Positions 9,685 through 21,022 of a stretch of 64,000 bases of DNA are shown piece by piece (position 1 is the first letter of the stretch; each line of letters begins with the position of its first letter). The DNA is from Paraneptunicella aestuarii. GTDB lineage: Bacteria; Pseudomonadota; Gammaproteobacteria; Enterobacterales; Alteromonadaceae. A program made the position numbers and the translations under genes. The DNA lies in the NCBI RefSeq assembly GCF_019900845.1, contig NZ_CP074570.1, positions 1,116,001-1,180,000 on the forward strand, in the 5' to 3' direction. The notes beneath the pieces are model-generated. The model was given only the letters and a program-made list of their open reading frames with translations, was not told the DNA's origin and searched no databases.

Positions 9685-11488
9685 AGTAAATAGAATTCTA
9701 AAGTTGTACCGATTGAACCATTCGGTATTTAAGGTCTTTATGGCTGCAATATTCCTCGTTGCGATGAATTATATCAATCGTAATATGGGTGGTTCGGGTA
9801 TTCAGATGCCTTATAACAATGCTACATGGGGCGTTACTGCTTTCTTCGTGGCCTTCTCTATTATCGGGATTGCTTGGTTTTCCCGTATTAAGTTTACTAA
9901 ACCATTACTGTACCAGTTGTTGAGCGTTTTTCTTCTGCTTTTACCATTAACTTATACATCAAGGCTGTTTCTTGATATCGAAATGCTAATGTTATCTGGG
10001 CTGGGTGCTGGAGTTTTATTTCTATTTTGTTTATACCAGTTTTCATCATCGTCTCTTAAGCTTTATTTAATCAATATAATTTTTTATTCCTCTCTAATTC
10101 AAACTGTGTGGGGATTCGTCCAGTATTACATTATATTTGAGCCTCACTGGCTGTTTTTTAGGGCTGATTGGGGGCATCCTTACGGTATTTTCCAACAGAT
10201 TAATGATTTTTCATCTTACCTCTCTATCGGCTCAATGATTGCGATATATAAATTGTTCACATCGGCTACTAGAGAAAAATCAAAGATAGCTTTTACTTTC
10301 ATTATATTGGTCGCCAATTTTCATTTAACAGTTTTATCTGGTGCCGATTCTGCACAGGTCGTCGCGTTAGTTTCAGTCTTTCTTTATCTTGTTTTCATGT
10401 TAATCAGGACTAGAGAGTATCGAGTTGTATCATTGCTATTTTGTGGGGTATTGCTTGCTACAGCTATTCCCAGAGAGGTGTTTGATGTTAGGTCTTCACA
10501 GGAGTCATTGGTTGTTGAAGAATCAACACAATCTAAAGAGGAGGACTCTGTAGGCTCTAGTGATGTTAGAAGTGTTGAGAAAGATGTAAAGGTGGCTGAT
10601 ACGCCTGCTCTTAGTTCCAGTTCATTGGGAACAAGGGCGACAATTTATCCTGTTGCAATACAAATGATTTTGGATAAACCCTGGTTTGGACATGGGCTTG
10701 GCACTTTTCCAAAGGCCTATTTGCTGTATCAGGGACGTTATTTGCAGGAGCATCCCGGAGCCCCTGCTGAATTTAGAGTGCAACATGCTCATAATGAAGT
10801 GTTGCAATGGGTTGTTGAATTGGGATTAGGCTCATTGCTCGGTTTTATTTTGCTGTTGTTCGTTTGGTGGCGAGGATGTTTAAATGGTCAGTTTAATCCC
10901 GCTATATTATTCCTAACATTACCATTAATTTTACACTCTTTAGTTGAGCTTCCTTTTTATCATTCTGCTGCTCATTTTCTGGTATTTCTATCATTGCTAT
11001 TTTGTGCTGACGTGAGTCGAGAGAAGAAATTAAAGTTACCTAAGTTCTCTAAATTTGTAGTCATCCCTGCGGTTTTGTGGGGATTAATACAGGTGCAGGT
11101 ATTTCTTTTTTCAACAATGTACGCATTAGATATGTTTTTGAAATTTAACCGAAGTAATCGTGAGGAAGTGAAATACTTATTAACGGTTAATAATCCAGCT
11201 GCGTTTAAGTTGCGTTTTGAGTATGAGTTGTTTCAATGGAAAATTAGAAAAGGTATGAGAGAAGGCAAAATATCCAGGAAGGACTTGCTGAGTTATATTT
11301 ATTGGGCGTATTCAGTTACTCAATACTCTCCTATGGCTCCTATTTACCGCAATTTCGTCGATGCGCTTAATCTGTATGGAAATCAGAAAGCTGCTTTGCA
11401 GTTTGCTGAGGAAGGAGTGCTTATGTACCCTGATGATGAGAAATTAAGAGAGAAGCGAGATAAGCTTCTTGAATATGTGAATAAATAA
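9671..11488 (+). CDS. Wzy_C-family membrane protein (O-antigen ligase / PglL-like oligosaccharyltransferase / polymerase)
   Basis: This 605-residue protein has many hydrophobic segments, IQMPYNNATW near residue 40, and a large Ser/Glu-rich periplasmic loop (~280-320). The Wzy_C signature is HAHNEVLQWVVELGLGSLLG (~375). A C-terminal soluble tail (~500-605) is helical and TPR-like. The family includes WaaL ligases, some polymerases, and PglL/PilO oligosaccharyltransferases that move a lipid-linked glycan to protein Ser residues. The size (~600) and the N-terminal P-N-x-x-W pattern are like PglL. These activities cannot be told apart by eye. It overlaps the upstream glycosyltransferase, so the two are co-translated. 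Confidence 0.8.
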   Translation: MEKTKVNRILKLYRLNHSVFKVFMAAIFLVAMNYINRNMGGSGIQMPYNNATWGVTAFFVAFSIIGIAWFSRIKFTKPLLYQLLSVFLLLLPLTYTSRLFLDIEMLMLSGLGAGVLFLFCLYQFSSSSLKLYLINIIFYSSLIQTVWGFVQYYIIFEPHWLFFRADWGHPYGIFQQINDFSSYLSIGSMIAIYKLFTSATREKSKIAFTFIILVANFHLTVLSGADSAQVVALVSVFLYLVFMLIRTREYRVVSLLFCGVLLATAIPREVFDVRSSQESLVVEESTQSKEEDSVGSSDVRSVEKDVKVADTPALSSSSLGTRATIYPVAIQMILDKPWFGHGLGTFPKAYLLYQGRYLQEHPGAPAEFRVQHAHNEVLQWVVELGLGSLLGFILLLFVWWRGCLNGQFNPAILFLTLPLILHSLVELPFYHSAAHFLVFLSLLFCADVSREKKLKLPKFSKFVVIPAVLWGLIQVQVFLFSTMYALDMFLKFNRSNREEVKYLLTVNNPAAFKLRFEYELFQWKIRKGMREGKISRKDLLSYIYWAYSVTQYSPMAPIYRNFVDALNLYGNQKAALQFAEEGVLMYPDDEKLREKRDKLLEYVNK

Positions 11489-11502
11489 GTGCGGAGCTTA
11501 TT

Positions 11503-12120
11503 TTGAACAAATTAGCAATTGTTGGTGCTGGCGGACATGGCAAGGTTGTTGCTGATGCCGCTATTACATCATCTTTATATGCACATATTGTGTTTGTCGA
11601 TGATAGATATCAGGAGATGGTAACTCAATTAGGATATGGTGTTGTTGGTGATGACTCCTGTATTCCTGATTTGATTTCTCAGGGATATGAGTTTGTTGTT
11701 GCTATAGGCGACAATCTGATCCGAGCTTCTAAATTTGCATTGTTAAAAAGTGAAGGGGCGAATTTTGCCACTGTTATCCATAAGAGTGCTGTAATTAGTT
11801 CATCTGCTGAAATAGGGAAGGGTACAGTTGTCTTTGCCGGTGTTTGTATCAATCCAGACGCTAAAGTTGGGAACAATTCCATTATCAATACTAACGCCAC
11901 AATAGAACATGATTGTGTTGTTGGTGACCATGTTCATCTTGCCCCGGGCACTATTCTTACTGGTGGATGTCAAATTGGGGACTATAGTTTATTGGGAGCC
12001 GGAGCGGTATCTATTCCCTATAAAACAATTGGTAGTCGAACTGTCGTCGGAGCAGGGGCTGTTATAGTCGAAGATATACCTGATTCCGTCATCGCATCAG
12101 GGATTCCTGCAAAGTGGTAA
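11503..12120 (+). CDS. NeuD/PglD-family sugar O/N-acyltransferase
   Basis: The 205 residues start with an N-terminal Rossmann-like half (MNKLAIVGAGGHGKVVADA) and a C-terminal left-handed beta-helix built of hexapeptide repeats (SAVISSSAEIGKGTVVFAGV, IGDYSLLGAGAVSI). His136-like context is seen in NATIEHDCVVGDHVHLAPG, where family members carry the catalytic base. The start is TTG with GGAG ahead. PglD proteins acetylate the 4-amino group of UDP-4-amino-4,6-dideoxy-GlcNAc; the following aminotransferase and dehydratase genes make that substrate likely. Confidence 0.85.
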   Translation: MNKLAIVGAGGHGKVVADAAITSSLYAHIVFVDDRYQEMVTQLGYGVVGDDSCIPDLISQGYEFVVAIGDNLIRASKFALLKSEGANFATVIHKSAVISSSAEIGKGTVVFAGVCINPDAKVGNNSIINTNATIEHDCVVGDHVHLAPGTILTGGCQIGDYSLLGAGAVSIPYKTIGSRTVVGAGAVIVEDIPDSVIASGIPAKW

Positions 12121-12186
12121 CTTTTGTATAATCCCGCAAAATGTTCGTTATGCCTGTAATTACTAGAAAGACGGTTAATAAAATTA

Positions 12187-13362
12187 ATGTTAGGTACTAA
12201 ATTACCGCCTTGGCCAAGTTTTAGCCAAGATGAGATAGAACGAGTTAGTGAGGTTCTTCGAAGCAATAAAGTGAACTACTGGACTGGTGGTGAAGCTCGA
12301 GCCTTTGAAAAAGAATTCGCTGAATACTATGGCACCCGTTACGCGATTGCCCTTGCAAACGGATCTGTTGCAATTGAGTTGGCATTATTAAGTCTGGGTA
12401 TTGGAAGAGGCGATGAGGTTATTGTCACACCTCGAACCTTTATTGCGTCCATATCCAGCATTATTAATGTTGGCGCAAAGCCCGTTTTTGCTGATGTGGA
12501 AAAGGATTCGGGAAATATCAGTGCTCGTACTATAGAGGCTGTGTTGTCGCCTGCGACTAAGGCTGTTATTTGTGTTCACCTTGCAGGTTGGCCATGTGAT
12601 ATGGAGGGTATCATGGCACTTGCGGAACAGAATAATTTTTATGTTATTGAAGACTGTGCGCAATCTCATGGTTCAAGCTATAAAGGGCAAAAGCTGGGTA
12701 GTATTGGACATATCTCCGCATTTTCTTTTTGTCAGGACAAGATCATGACCACGGGTGGTGAAGGTGGCATGATGTTGTGTAATGACGAGAAGATCTGGAG
12801 TAAGGCATGGTCGTATAAAGACCATGGGAAGAGCTGGTCTGCGGTTTATGAGATGAATCATTCTGATGGTTATCGATGGTTGCATGAGTCGTTTGGAACA
12901 AACTGGCGACTGACCGAAATGCAGGCGGCTATAGGCAGATATCAACTGAAAAAGCTTGATGAATGGTCATTAAAGCGTAAGCAAAATGCTGAACGATATA
13001 ATGTGGCAGCGCAAGGTTGCTCAGCCGTTTATATACCAGAGGTGCCGGATTACATCGATTATGTGCCCTACAAGCATTATATTTACGTTCAGCCTGAAGC
13101 ATTAAAATCTGGCTGGTCTCGTGACCGTATTATTCTGGAATTGAATAACAAGGATGTTCCTTGTTTATCTGGCACTTGCTCTGAGGTGTATTTGGAAAAA
13201 GCGTTTGAAGGTACGGGATTGCGACCACAAGAACGTTTACCAATGGCTGCTCAATTGGGCGATACAAGCATGTGCTTATTGGTTCACCCTAATATAACTG
13301 ATGCTGATATGGATAGAGTTTGCAGTGTATTTCGTTCGGTACTGATTCAAGCTGGCATCTAA
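12187..13362 (+). CDS. DegT/DnrJ/EryC1 PLP aminotransferase (PglE/PglC-like)
   Basis: This 391-residue sugar aminotransferase carries EVIVTPRTFIASISSIINVG, ViEDCAQSHGSSYKG and the PLP-binding lysine in SFCQDKIMTTGGEGG (Lys185). Here QDK replaces the usual H-x-x-K spacing partner, which is still compatible with the family. It probably transfers an amino group from glutamate to the 4-keto sugar made by the dehydratase encoded next. The set acetyltransferase-aminotransferase-dehydratase matches the bacillosamine-type pathway; GDP-perosamine-type synthesis is an alternative. Confidence 0.85.
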   Translation: MLGTKLPPWPSFSQDEIERVSEVLRSNKVNYWTGGEARAFEKEFAEYYGTRYAIALANGSVAIELALLSLGIGRGDEVIVTPRTFIASISSIINVGAKPVFADVEKDSGNISARTIEAVLSPATKAVICVHLAGWPCDMEGIMALAEQNNFYVIEDCAQSHGSSYKGQKLGSIGHISAFSFCQDKIMTTGGEGGMMLCNDEKIWSKAWSYKDHGKSWSAVYEMNHSDGYRWLHESFGTNWRLTEMQAAIGRYQLKKLDEWSLKRKQNAERYNVAAQGCSAVYIPEVPDYIDYVPYKHYIYVQPEALKSGWSRDRIILELNNKDVPCLSGTCSEVYLEKAFEGTGLRPQERLPMAAQLGDTSMCLLVHPNITDADMDRVCSVFRSVLIQAGI

Positions 13363-13377
13363 TTGGAATAACAATTT

Positions 13378-15297
13378 ATGATCCTTAAGCTGCTTAATTT
13401 ATCCCGTTTAAAAAAGCGAGTAACTGCACAGACCATTGATGCATTTTCCTTGTTGTTTGCTTTTTTATTGGGGTTATCGTTGCGTTTGGGGGAAGTCTAT
13501 ATTCCCAGTTCACCCTACGTTTGGGGATGTTTATTATTCTGTATCGTCTTCACCATTATTTTTGGTGAAAAGATAGGGGTGTATAAAACCGTTGTACGCT
13601 TTTTTGGAAACCAAAATGTCGTTTCTATTTGTTCGATGGTCTTTGCCTCGGCTGTAGTGATGTCATTATGTTTGTTTTTTCTTTCCATCCCTTTGCCTCG
13701 TTCGACTCCCATTATTTATGCCAGTTTGGGAATAATGTTTATGTTGGGGAGTCGCTTCAGTTTGAGGCTGCTGTTTCAGCATTATGCGAAAGAGCAGTTA
13801 GGTGAGCCAGTTATTATTTATGGTGCTGGTTCCGCAGGAAATCAGTTGGCAATATCCCTGAAACAAGACAATAGATATATGCCAATCGCTTTTATTGATG
13901 ACAATGCAAAGTTACATGGCCGAAGGCTACAAGGGATAGAAGTATCGCCACCTGAGTCGATTGATCGATTGGTGAATGATTACAATGTTAAACGGATATT
14001 GCTTGCTATTGCCAATATACCTTCGGAGCGCAGGAAGGAGATTTATGAGCAGTTCGAGCATCTACCAGTAAAGGTTAAAACCATCCCCGCTTATTCACAG
14101 ATTGTCTCAGGTGAACTAACTATTGAGAATTTGCGAGATGTTAACGTTGAAGATCTTTTAGGCCGAACACCTGTTGCTCCAGTTACAGAATTAATGGATA
14201 AGTGTATTAAAAACAAGGTGGTTATGGTGACTGGGGCTGGTGGTTCAATCGGCTCTGAGCTGTGTCGCCAGATCATTAAATTGCAGCCAAAGACTTTGGT
14301 GCTATTTGAAAACTCTGAATTCTCTTTGTATTCCATTCATAAAGAACTGGTTTCTCTTGTTGAGTCAGAGATGAAAGCGCCAAACTCTGATTGGATTGTT
14401 CCCATCATTGGTAATGTTCTTGATTCTAAATTACTGGATGATGTATTCGCCACCTATAGTGTGAATACCGTATATCATGCTGCTGCTTATAAGCATGTTC
14501 CGTTAGTTGAACAAAACATTGTTGAAGGTGTTAAAAATAACGTTTTGGGGACTTATCAGGTTGCACAAAAAGCGTTACAGCATCAGGTAGAAAATATGGT
14601 GCTTATTTCTACCGACAAAGCCGTGAGACCAACTAATGTTATGGGGGCATCCAAGCGAGTTGCTGAGTTTGCGTTACAGGCATTGGCAACGCTGAAAAGT
14701 AACACTTGTTTTAGTATGGTACGTTTTGGCAATGTCCTGGGTTCTTCAGGGTCGGTTGTTCCGTTGTTCAAAGATCAAATTAGTAATGGTGGGCCGTTAA
14801 CTGTTACTCATCCGGATATTACTCGCTACTTTATGACAATCCCTGAAGCCGCACAGTTGGTTATTCAAGCAGGAGCCTTGGCAAAGGGGGGGGAAGTGTT
14901 TGTATTGGATATGGGCAAGCCCGTGAAGATTTTGGATCTTGCCAAGAAGATGATCCGCTTGACTGGGTACTCTGATGATCCTGCTTCTGAACGTTTTATG
15001 GATATCAAATTCACAGGGCTAAGGCCCGGAGAGAAGCTTTATGAAGAACTTCTTGTTGATGACAACGCCTTAGGTACCAAGCATTCACGCATTATGTGTG
15101 CCAAGGAAAACTATCTGGAAGTTAAGGAACTTGAGGCTTTGGTGAGCAGTATTGAACTAGCCATTGAAAGGCGTGAAGCATCTGCAGTTCGAGACTTGTT
15201 GTTACAAGCGCCTACAGGGTTTAACCCAATGTCAGAGAATGTTGATTTAGTATCAACCGCACCTTCTAAATCATCAAATCAATCACAGCTACATTAA
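13378..15297 (+). CDS. WbpM/PglF/CapD-family nucleotide-sugar 4,6-dehydratase, membrane-bound
   Basis: The 639 residues start with about four membrane segments (1-130). A first Rossmann motif IYGAGSAGNQL (~150) is followed by the catalytic SDR domain with VTGAGGSIGSELCRQ (~284), STDKAVRPTNVMGASK (~411) and LRPGEKLYEELL (~550). The Thr-Asp-Lys replacing the normal SDR Tyr motif is typical of this inner-membrane 4,6-dehydratase group. The reaction is UDP-GlcNAc to UDP-4-keto-6-deoxy-GlcNAc, the entry to FucNAc, QuiNAc and bacillosamine. The stop touches the next start (TAAATG), so translation is probably coupled. Confidence 0.92.
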   Translation: MILKLLNLSRLKKRVTAQTIDAFSLLFAFLLGLSLRLGEVYIPSSPYVWGCLLFCIVFTIIFGEKIGVYKTVVRFFGNQNVVSICSMVFASAVVMSLCLFFLSIPLPRSTPIIYASLGIMFMLGSRFSLRLLFQHYAKEQLGEPVIIYGAGSAGNQLAISLKQDNRYMPIAFIDDNAKLHGRRLQGIEVSPPESIDRLVNDYNVKRILLAIANIPSERRKEIYEQFEHLPVKVKTIPAYSQIVSGELTIENLRDVNVEDLLGRTPVAPVTELMDKCIKNKVVMVTGAGGSIGSELCRQIIKLQPKTLVLFENSEFSLYSIHKELVSLVESEMKAPNSDWIVPIIGNVLDSKLLDDVFATYSVNTVYHAAAYKHVPLVEQNIVEGVKNNVLGTYQVAQKALQHQVENMVLISTDKAVRPTNVMGASKRVAEFALQALATLKSNTCFSMVRFGNVLGSSGSVVPLFKDQISNGGPLTVTHPDITRYFMTIPEAAQLVIQAGALAKGGEVFVLDMGKPVKILDLAKKMIRLTGYSDDPASERFMDIKFTGLRPGEKLYEELLVDDNALGTKHSRIMCAKENYLEVKELEALVSSIELAIERREASAVRDLLLQAPTGFNPMSENVDLVSTAPSKSSNQSQLH

Positions 15298-16248
15298 ATG
15301 AAACCAAAGGTGTTGCTGACAGGTGCCACAGGATTTGTTGGTCGCCAAGTGATGAATGATTTAAAGCAAAGAGATGTTGAGCTGTTTGCTTTGGTTCGCA
15401 ATACCTCAGATATTAATGAAAATGAGGCTGTTACAGTCATTGGTCATGATTCGATTGAAAATTATGCCGGTGAGGGCTTACCTGAAAAGCTGGACGTTAT
15501 CATTCATCTCGTTGCAAAAGCTCATGTGACAGAAGATGAGTCAAACCGGGCTGAATATGAGAGGGTAAATGTCGCTGGCACTCAAGCAATGGTTAATTTA
15601 GCCAAAGCTAAAGATGTTAAGCATTTCATTTATCTGAGCAGTATTAAGGTTAATGGCGATGAAACTTTTAAGGAGCCTATTACTGAGGCTTCGGAAGTAT
15701 GCCCGAAGGGCGTTTATGCGGAAACCAAGTATCAGGCTGAAAATCTGGCTAATGAATTAGCGGATAATGGCATTAAAGTTTCAATTGTCCGCCCGCCATT
15801 GGTTTATGGGGCTGGTGTAAAGGCTAATATGGCTGCGTTGACCAAGTTGGTTCGGCTACTTCCGGTGCTTCCATTTGGTATGATTAATAATCAACGCAGT
15901 TTAATTAGCGTGAGGAATTTGAGTGATTTTTTAATGACTCTGGTTTTCGAATTGCCTGTGCAGTCGTATGAGCGGGAAACCTTTATTGTGTCTGACAGAA
16001 ACCCTTTGAGTATTAGAGAGTTGTGTTTAGCTATTGCTCAAGGTTTGCATAAGAAAGTGATTATGCTCCCAGTTCCTCAAATGTTGCTTAGCGTTTTGAC
16101 GAAAGTGTTTGGAATGAGTCGGCAGTGGCAAAAATTAGCTGGCAATATGGTATTGAACGGCTTGAATTCTGAAAAGTATTTTAGTTGGGTAGCTCCCTAT
16201 CAAACGGCTGACGAAATTAAATTGTTTGCAGTAAAGGAACTGAAATAG
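15298..16248 (+). CDS. WbpV/Gne-like SDR nucleotide-sugar epimerase/reductase
   Basis: The 316 residues carry LLTGATGFVGRQV at the N-terminus, the conserved IHLVAKAHV, and the YxxxK active site (YAETKYQAE, ~138). Relatives next to wbpL/wbpM in Pseudomonas (WbpV, WbpK) reduce the 4-keto sugar to UDP-QuiNAc or UDP-FucNAc, which the adjacent WecA/WbpL-like enzyme then loads onto undecaprenyl phosphate. The same V-L adjacency here supports that role. No gap separates it from either neighbour. Confidence 0.83.
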   Translation: MKPKVLLTGATGFVGRQVMNDLKQRDVELFALVRNTSDINENEAVTVIGHDSIENYAGEGLPEKLDVIIHLVAKAHVTEDESNRAEYERVNVAGTQAMVNLAKAKDVKHFIYLSSIKVNGDETFKEPITEASEVCPKGVYAETKYQAENLANELADNGIKVSIVRPPLVYGAGVKANMAALTKLVRLLPVLPFGMINNQRSLISVRNLSDFLMTLVFELPVQSYERETFIVSDRNPLSIRELCLAIAQGLHKKVIMLPVPQMLLSVLTKVFGMSRQWQKLAGNMVLNGLNSEKYFSWVAPYQTADEIKLFAVKELK

Positions 16249-17283
16249 ATGCGTTTGTGGTTGTTTCTTTTTTCTCTTATTTTTGTTTCAGGGTTCCTTA
16301 CATGGTTACTAATTCGTGTAACTTGCAAAAGAGCTATGCTGGATGTGCCTAATGAACGTAGTTCTCATCAGGTACCTACTCCAAGAGGGGGCGGCGCAGC
16401 TTTGATTGTTACCTATTTTATTGGGCTGGTTGCCATTTATGTAAAAGATGTGATTACCAATCCTATGTTTTTGGCACTCATTCTTGGTGGTGGATTTATT
16501 GCATGGATTGGCTGGATTGATGATAAAAGAGGTGTAGCTGCGAAGTGGCGTTTACTGGTTCAGTCTATCGCTGCTGTGTTTGCCTTAATCATGCTGCATG
16601 ATGTACCTGAATTGCCATTTGTGGATTATTTCCCCTGGTTAGAATACGTTGGCTATGTCGTCGCTGCCGTTGCTATTGTTTGGTCAACCAATTTGTTTAA
16701 TTTTATGGATGGAATTAATGGACTGGCAGGTTTTGAAGCCCTGTTTGTTTCTTTTGGGGCTGCAATCATTCTATACACGTCAGGGGAAGATTTTCACACG
16801 GCTTCATTGTTGGTTCTTAGTTTTTCAACGTTAGGGTTTTTAATTTTCAATTTCCCTAAAGCTCGGATTTTCATGGGGGATGTTGGGAGCAGCTTCCTTG
16901 GGTTTACTATGGCGATATACGCTATAGGGGCTTCATCTGAAGATGTAATCAGTCCTTGGAGTTGGGTCATTTTATATGGCTATTTTGTTGTTGATTCAAC
17001 GATTACATTGATTACTCGTATGCTCACGGGGCAGCGCTGGTTGGCTGCTCATAATTTACATGCTTACCAGAAATGGACTCGAAAGTTGGGATCTCATACC
17101 AAGGTCACTCTGTTTATTTTTATAATCAATGTTGTTTGGTTATTTCCAATGGCTTGGTTAGCTACCCGCTTTTACGATTATTCATTTTTTATCGCCATTG
17201 CAGCTTTGCTACCGATTGCTATTGGTGTCACAGGTTCAAAAGCGGGTGTGAAAGGAGTTGAATTAGCCGATCTTCGGAGCTAA
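16249..17283 (+). CDS. WecA/WbpL-family undecaprenyl-phosphate HexNAc-1-phosphate transferase
   Basis: This 344-residue, about ten-segment membrane enzyme has the family marks WIGWIDDKRGVAAKWRL (~85), FNFMDGINGLAGFEA (~150), FMGDVGSSFLGF (~207) and AHNLHAYQK (~265), which provide the Asp and His residues for Mg and substrate. It should start the glycan by moving a HexNAc-1-phosphate to undecaprenyl phosphate. It is the only initiating transferase seen in the locus. It closes the first tight gene block, and a 441-bp gap follows. Confidence 0.92.
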   Translation: MRLWLFLFSLIFVSGFLTWLLIRVTCKRAMLDVPNERSSHQVPTPRGGGAALIVTYFIGLVAIYVKDVITNPMFLALILGGGFIAWIGWIDDKRGVAAKWRLLVQSIAAVFALIMLHDVPELPFVDYFPWLEYVGYVVAAVAIVWSTNLFNFMDGINGLAGFEALFVSFGAAIILYTSGEDFHTASLLVLSFSTLGFLIFNFPKARIFMGDVGSSFLGFTMAIYAIGASSEDVISPWSWVILYGYFVVDSTITLITRMLTGQRWLAAHNLHAYQKWTRKLGSHTKVTLFIFIINVVWLFPMAWLATRFYDYSFFIAIAALLPIAIGVTGSKAGVKGVELADLRS

Positions 17284-17360
17284 CTATCAAGCTTTTATTC
17301 ATATTGCATAGGACGTACAGGGCAGATTAGTGTACTATCTGCCCGGTTTAATTTCTATGT

Positions 17361-17592
17361 AACCTGAGCTGCGCATAAGAAAATGCTCAAAACTGAAAGA
17401 TAAATATTTATATTTCAATGAATTACAAACTCAATTCTTATCATGAGGCTGTAAAATATTTTGTGATGAACTACTTTTCTGTGAATTCGAGGCAAATTTA
17501 TGCGCCAATAGCTAGCCTATTGCAAGTAAATTTAACGAAGAAGTCGCTGAAAATAGCCATCTCAAAACGTTTTCTTATGCGCAGCTCAGGTT
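17361..17592. mobile_element. MITE-like element, 232 bp, with 23-bp perfect inverted repeats
   Basis: AACCTGAGCTGCGCATAAG continuing to AAAA (17361-17383) is repeated in perfect inverse orientation at 17570-17592. Both ends are bordered by ATGT (17357-17360 and 17593-17596), which looks like a 4-bp target duplication. The interior is AT-rich. A 69-codon frame (17418-17627) runs past the right end and resembles nothing known, so no transposase is encoded. The remainder of the 17284-17724 gap shows no gene and should hold the promoter for the next block. Confidence 0.72.
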
Positions 17593-17724
17593 ATGTACTG
17601 AATGTTCACAACCTATTCAGTCTATAGCTCCATAATTTGCACCGAATAATCATTTTGTTTTTCAGCAAATTGGGACAGAACAATTGATATAGAGCTAGTT
17701 ATAAAGCTCGTTATGTGAAAGTAA

Positions 17725-19002
17725 ATGATAAAGAAAAGTGAAATTAAAATTTGTGTCATTGGTATCGGATACGTTGGATTGCCACTGGCAATAGGGTTTT
17801 CAAAGCATTACGACGTGATTGGGTTTGATTTATCTTCTAAAAGGATAAAAGACCTGAATAATGGCATTGATGTTACCAATGAAGTTGAGGCAAAAGATTT
17901 ATCTCAGGCAGACAATTTACTTTTTACTTGCAACGAGCAAGATATCGCTTCCGCCAATATCTACATCGTTACTGTCCCAACGCCAATTGATACATGCAAG
18001 GTTCCAGATTTATCCGCGTTAAGAGGCGCGAGTAAAGCTATTTCCAAATATCTTCAAAAAGATAATATTGTCATATATGAATCGACTGTGTACCCAGGTG
18101 CTACAGAAGAGGTTTGCGTACCTGTGCTGGAAGAAGGTTCAGGGCTTACGTTTAATCAGGATTTTTATGTGGGCTATAGCCCGGAACGTATTAACCCTGG
18201 TGATAAAAAAATGCGTTTGGAGAATATTACCAAGGTTGTTTCCGGTTCAACGGCGGAATCCGCTACCTTTATTAATGATTTATATTCAAGCATCATTTCG
18301 GCGGGAACCTACCTTGTTAGTTCTATCAAAGTCGCAGAGGCTGCAAAAGTTATTGAGAACACTCAGCGAGACGTAAACATTGCTCTGATGAACGAACTGG
18401 CAATGCTATTCAACAAATTGGGTTTAAATACGCAAGAAGTGCTTGAAGCTGCCGGAACCAAATGGAATTTTTTGAAGTTTAAGCCGGGGTTGGTTGGCGG
18501 ACACTGCATTGGTGTTGATCCCTATTATCTCACTCATAAAGCCAGAGAAGTTGGTTTTCATTCCGAAATGATTCTTTCGGGACGAAGAGTGAATGATCAA
18601 ATGGGTGAATATGTTGCGAAAGAATTCATTTATTCCTTGCTACAAAAGGGCATTAACCCTGTAGAAGCGAAAGTCCTAATTTTGGGGATATCCTTCAAAG
18701 AAGATTGCCCGGATATTCGAAACACCAGAGTTATTGATATCTATGAGCATCTGAAAAATGTAGGGATAACAGCAGATGTTTATGATCCCGTCGTTGCATC
18801 TGATGATGCGGAGCATGAGTTTGGCATCGCTTTGTTAAACGAATTTCCAAAAGAAAAATATGACGGAATGATCCTGGCTGTAGCACATTCAGAGTTTCTT
18901 GAGCTAGGTGTCGAATACTTACGAGAGAATTGTAAGTCAGATAGTGTCATATATGACGTGAAAGGCATCTTTCCTAAAGATAAAGTAGATGGTGGATTGT
19001 AA
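17725..19002 (+). CDS. UDP-N-acetylhexosamine 6-dehydrogenase (WbpO/TviB-type)
   Basis: The 425 residues have an N-terminal NAD fold (IKICVIGIGYVGLPLAIGF), a central domain with VPTPIDTCKVPDL and YESTVYPGATEE, and the catalytic Cys261 in GGHCIGVDP. The C-terminal UDP-binding domain has ILGISFKEDCPDIRNTRV. The enzyme oxidises C6 of a UDP-sugar twice to the uronic acid. The TviB/WbpO branch uses UDP-GlcNAc or UDP-GalNAc, unlike the Ugd-type enzyme at 37548. It is the likely first step to the amino-uronic sugars made by the next genes. Confidence 0.9.
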   Translation: MIKKSEIKICVIGIGYVGLPLAIGFSKHYDVIGFDLSSKRIKDLNNGIDVTNEVEAKDLSQADNLLFTCNEQDIASANIYIVTVPTPIDTCKVPDLSALRGASKAISKYLQKDNIVIYESTVYPGATEEVCVPVLEEGSGLTFNQDFYVGYSPERINPGDKKMRLENITKVVSGSTAESATFINDLYSSIISAGTYLVSSIKVAEAAKVIENTQRDVNIALMNELAMLFNKLGLNTQEVLEAAGTKWNFLKFKPGLVGGHCIGVDPYYLTHKAREVGFHSEMILSGRRVNDQMGEYVAKEFIYSLLQKGINPVEAKVLILGISFKEDCPDIRNTRVIDIYEHLKNVGITADVYDPVVASDDAEHEFGIALLNEFPKEKYDGMILAVAHSEFLELGVEYLRENCKSDSVIYDVKGIFPKDKVDGGL

Positions 19003-19007
19003 GGATT

Positions 19008-20964
<1,957 letters not shown>

Positions 20965-21022
20965 TCTTTTCTATTCGTTATTAATTTATAAAACAAGTCG
21001 TTATCTATTTTTGGGGAAAATT

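Noticed and set aside
17418..17627. 69-codon frame in the MITE-like element
   Set aside because: It crosses the right inverted repeat, has no recognisable motif and no ribosome-binding site; the repeats explain the region better.
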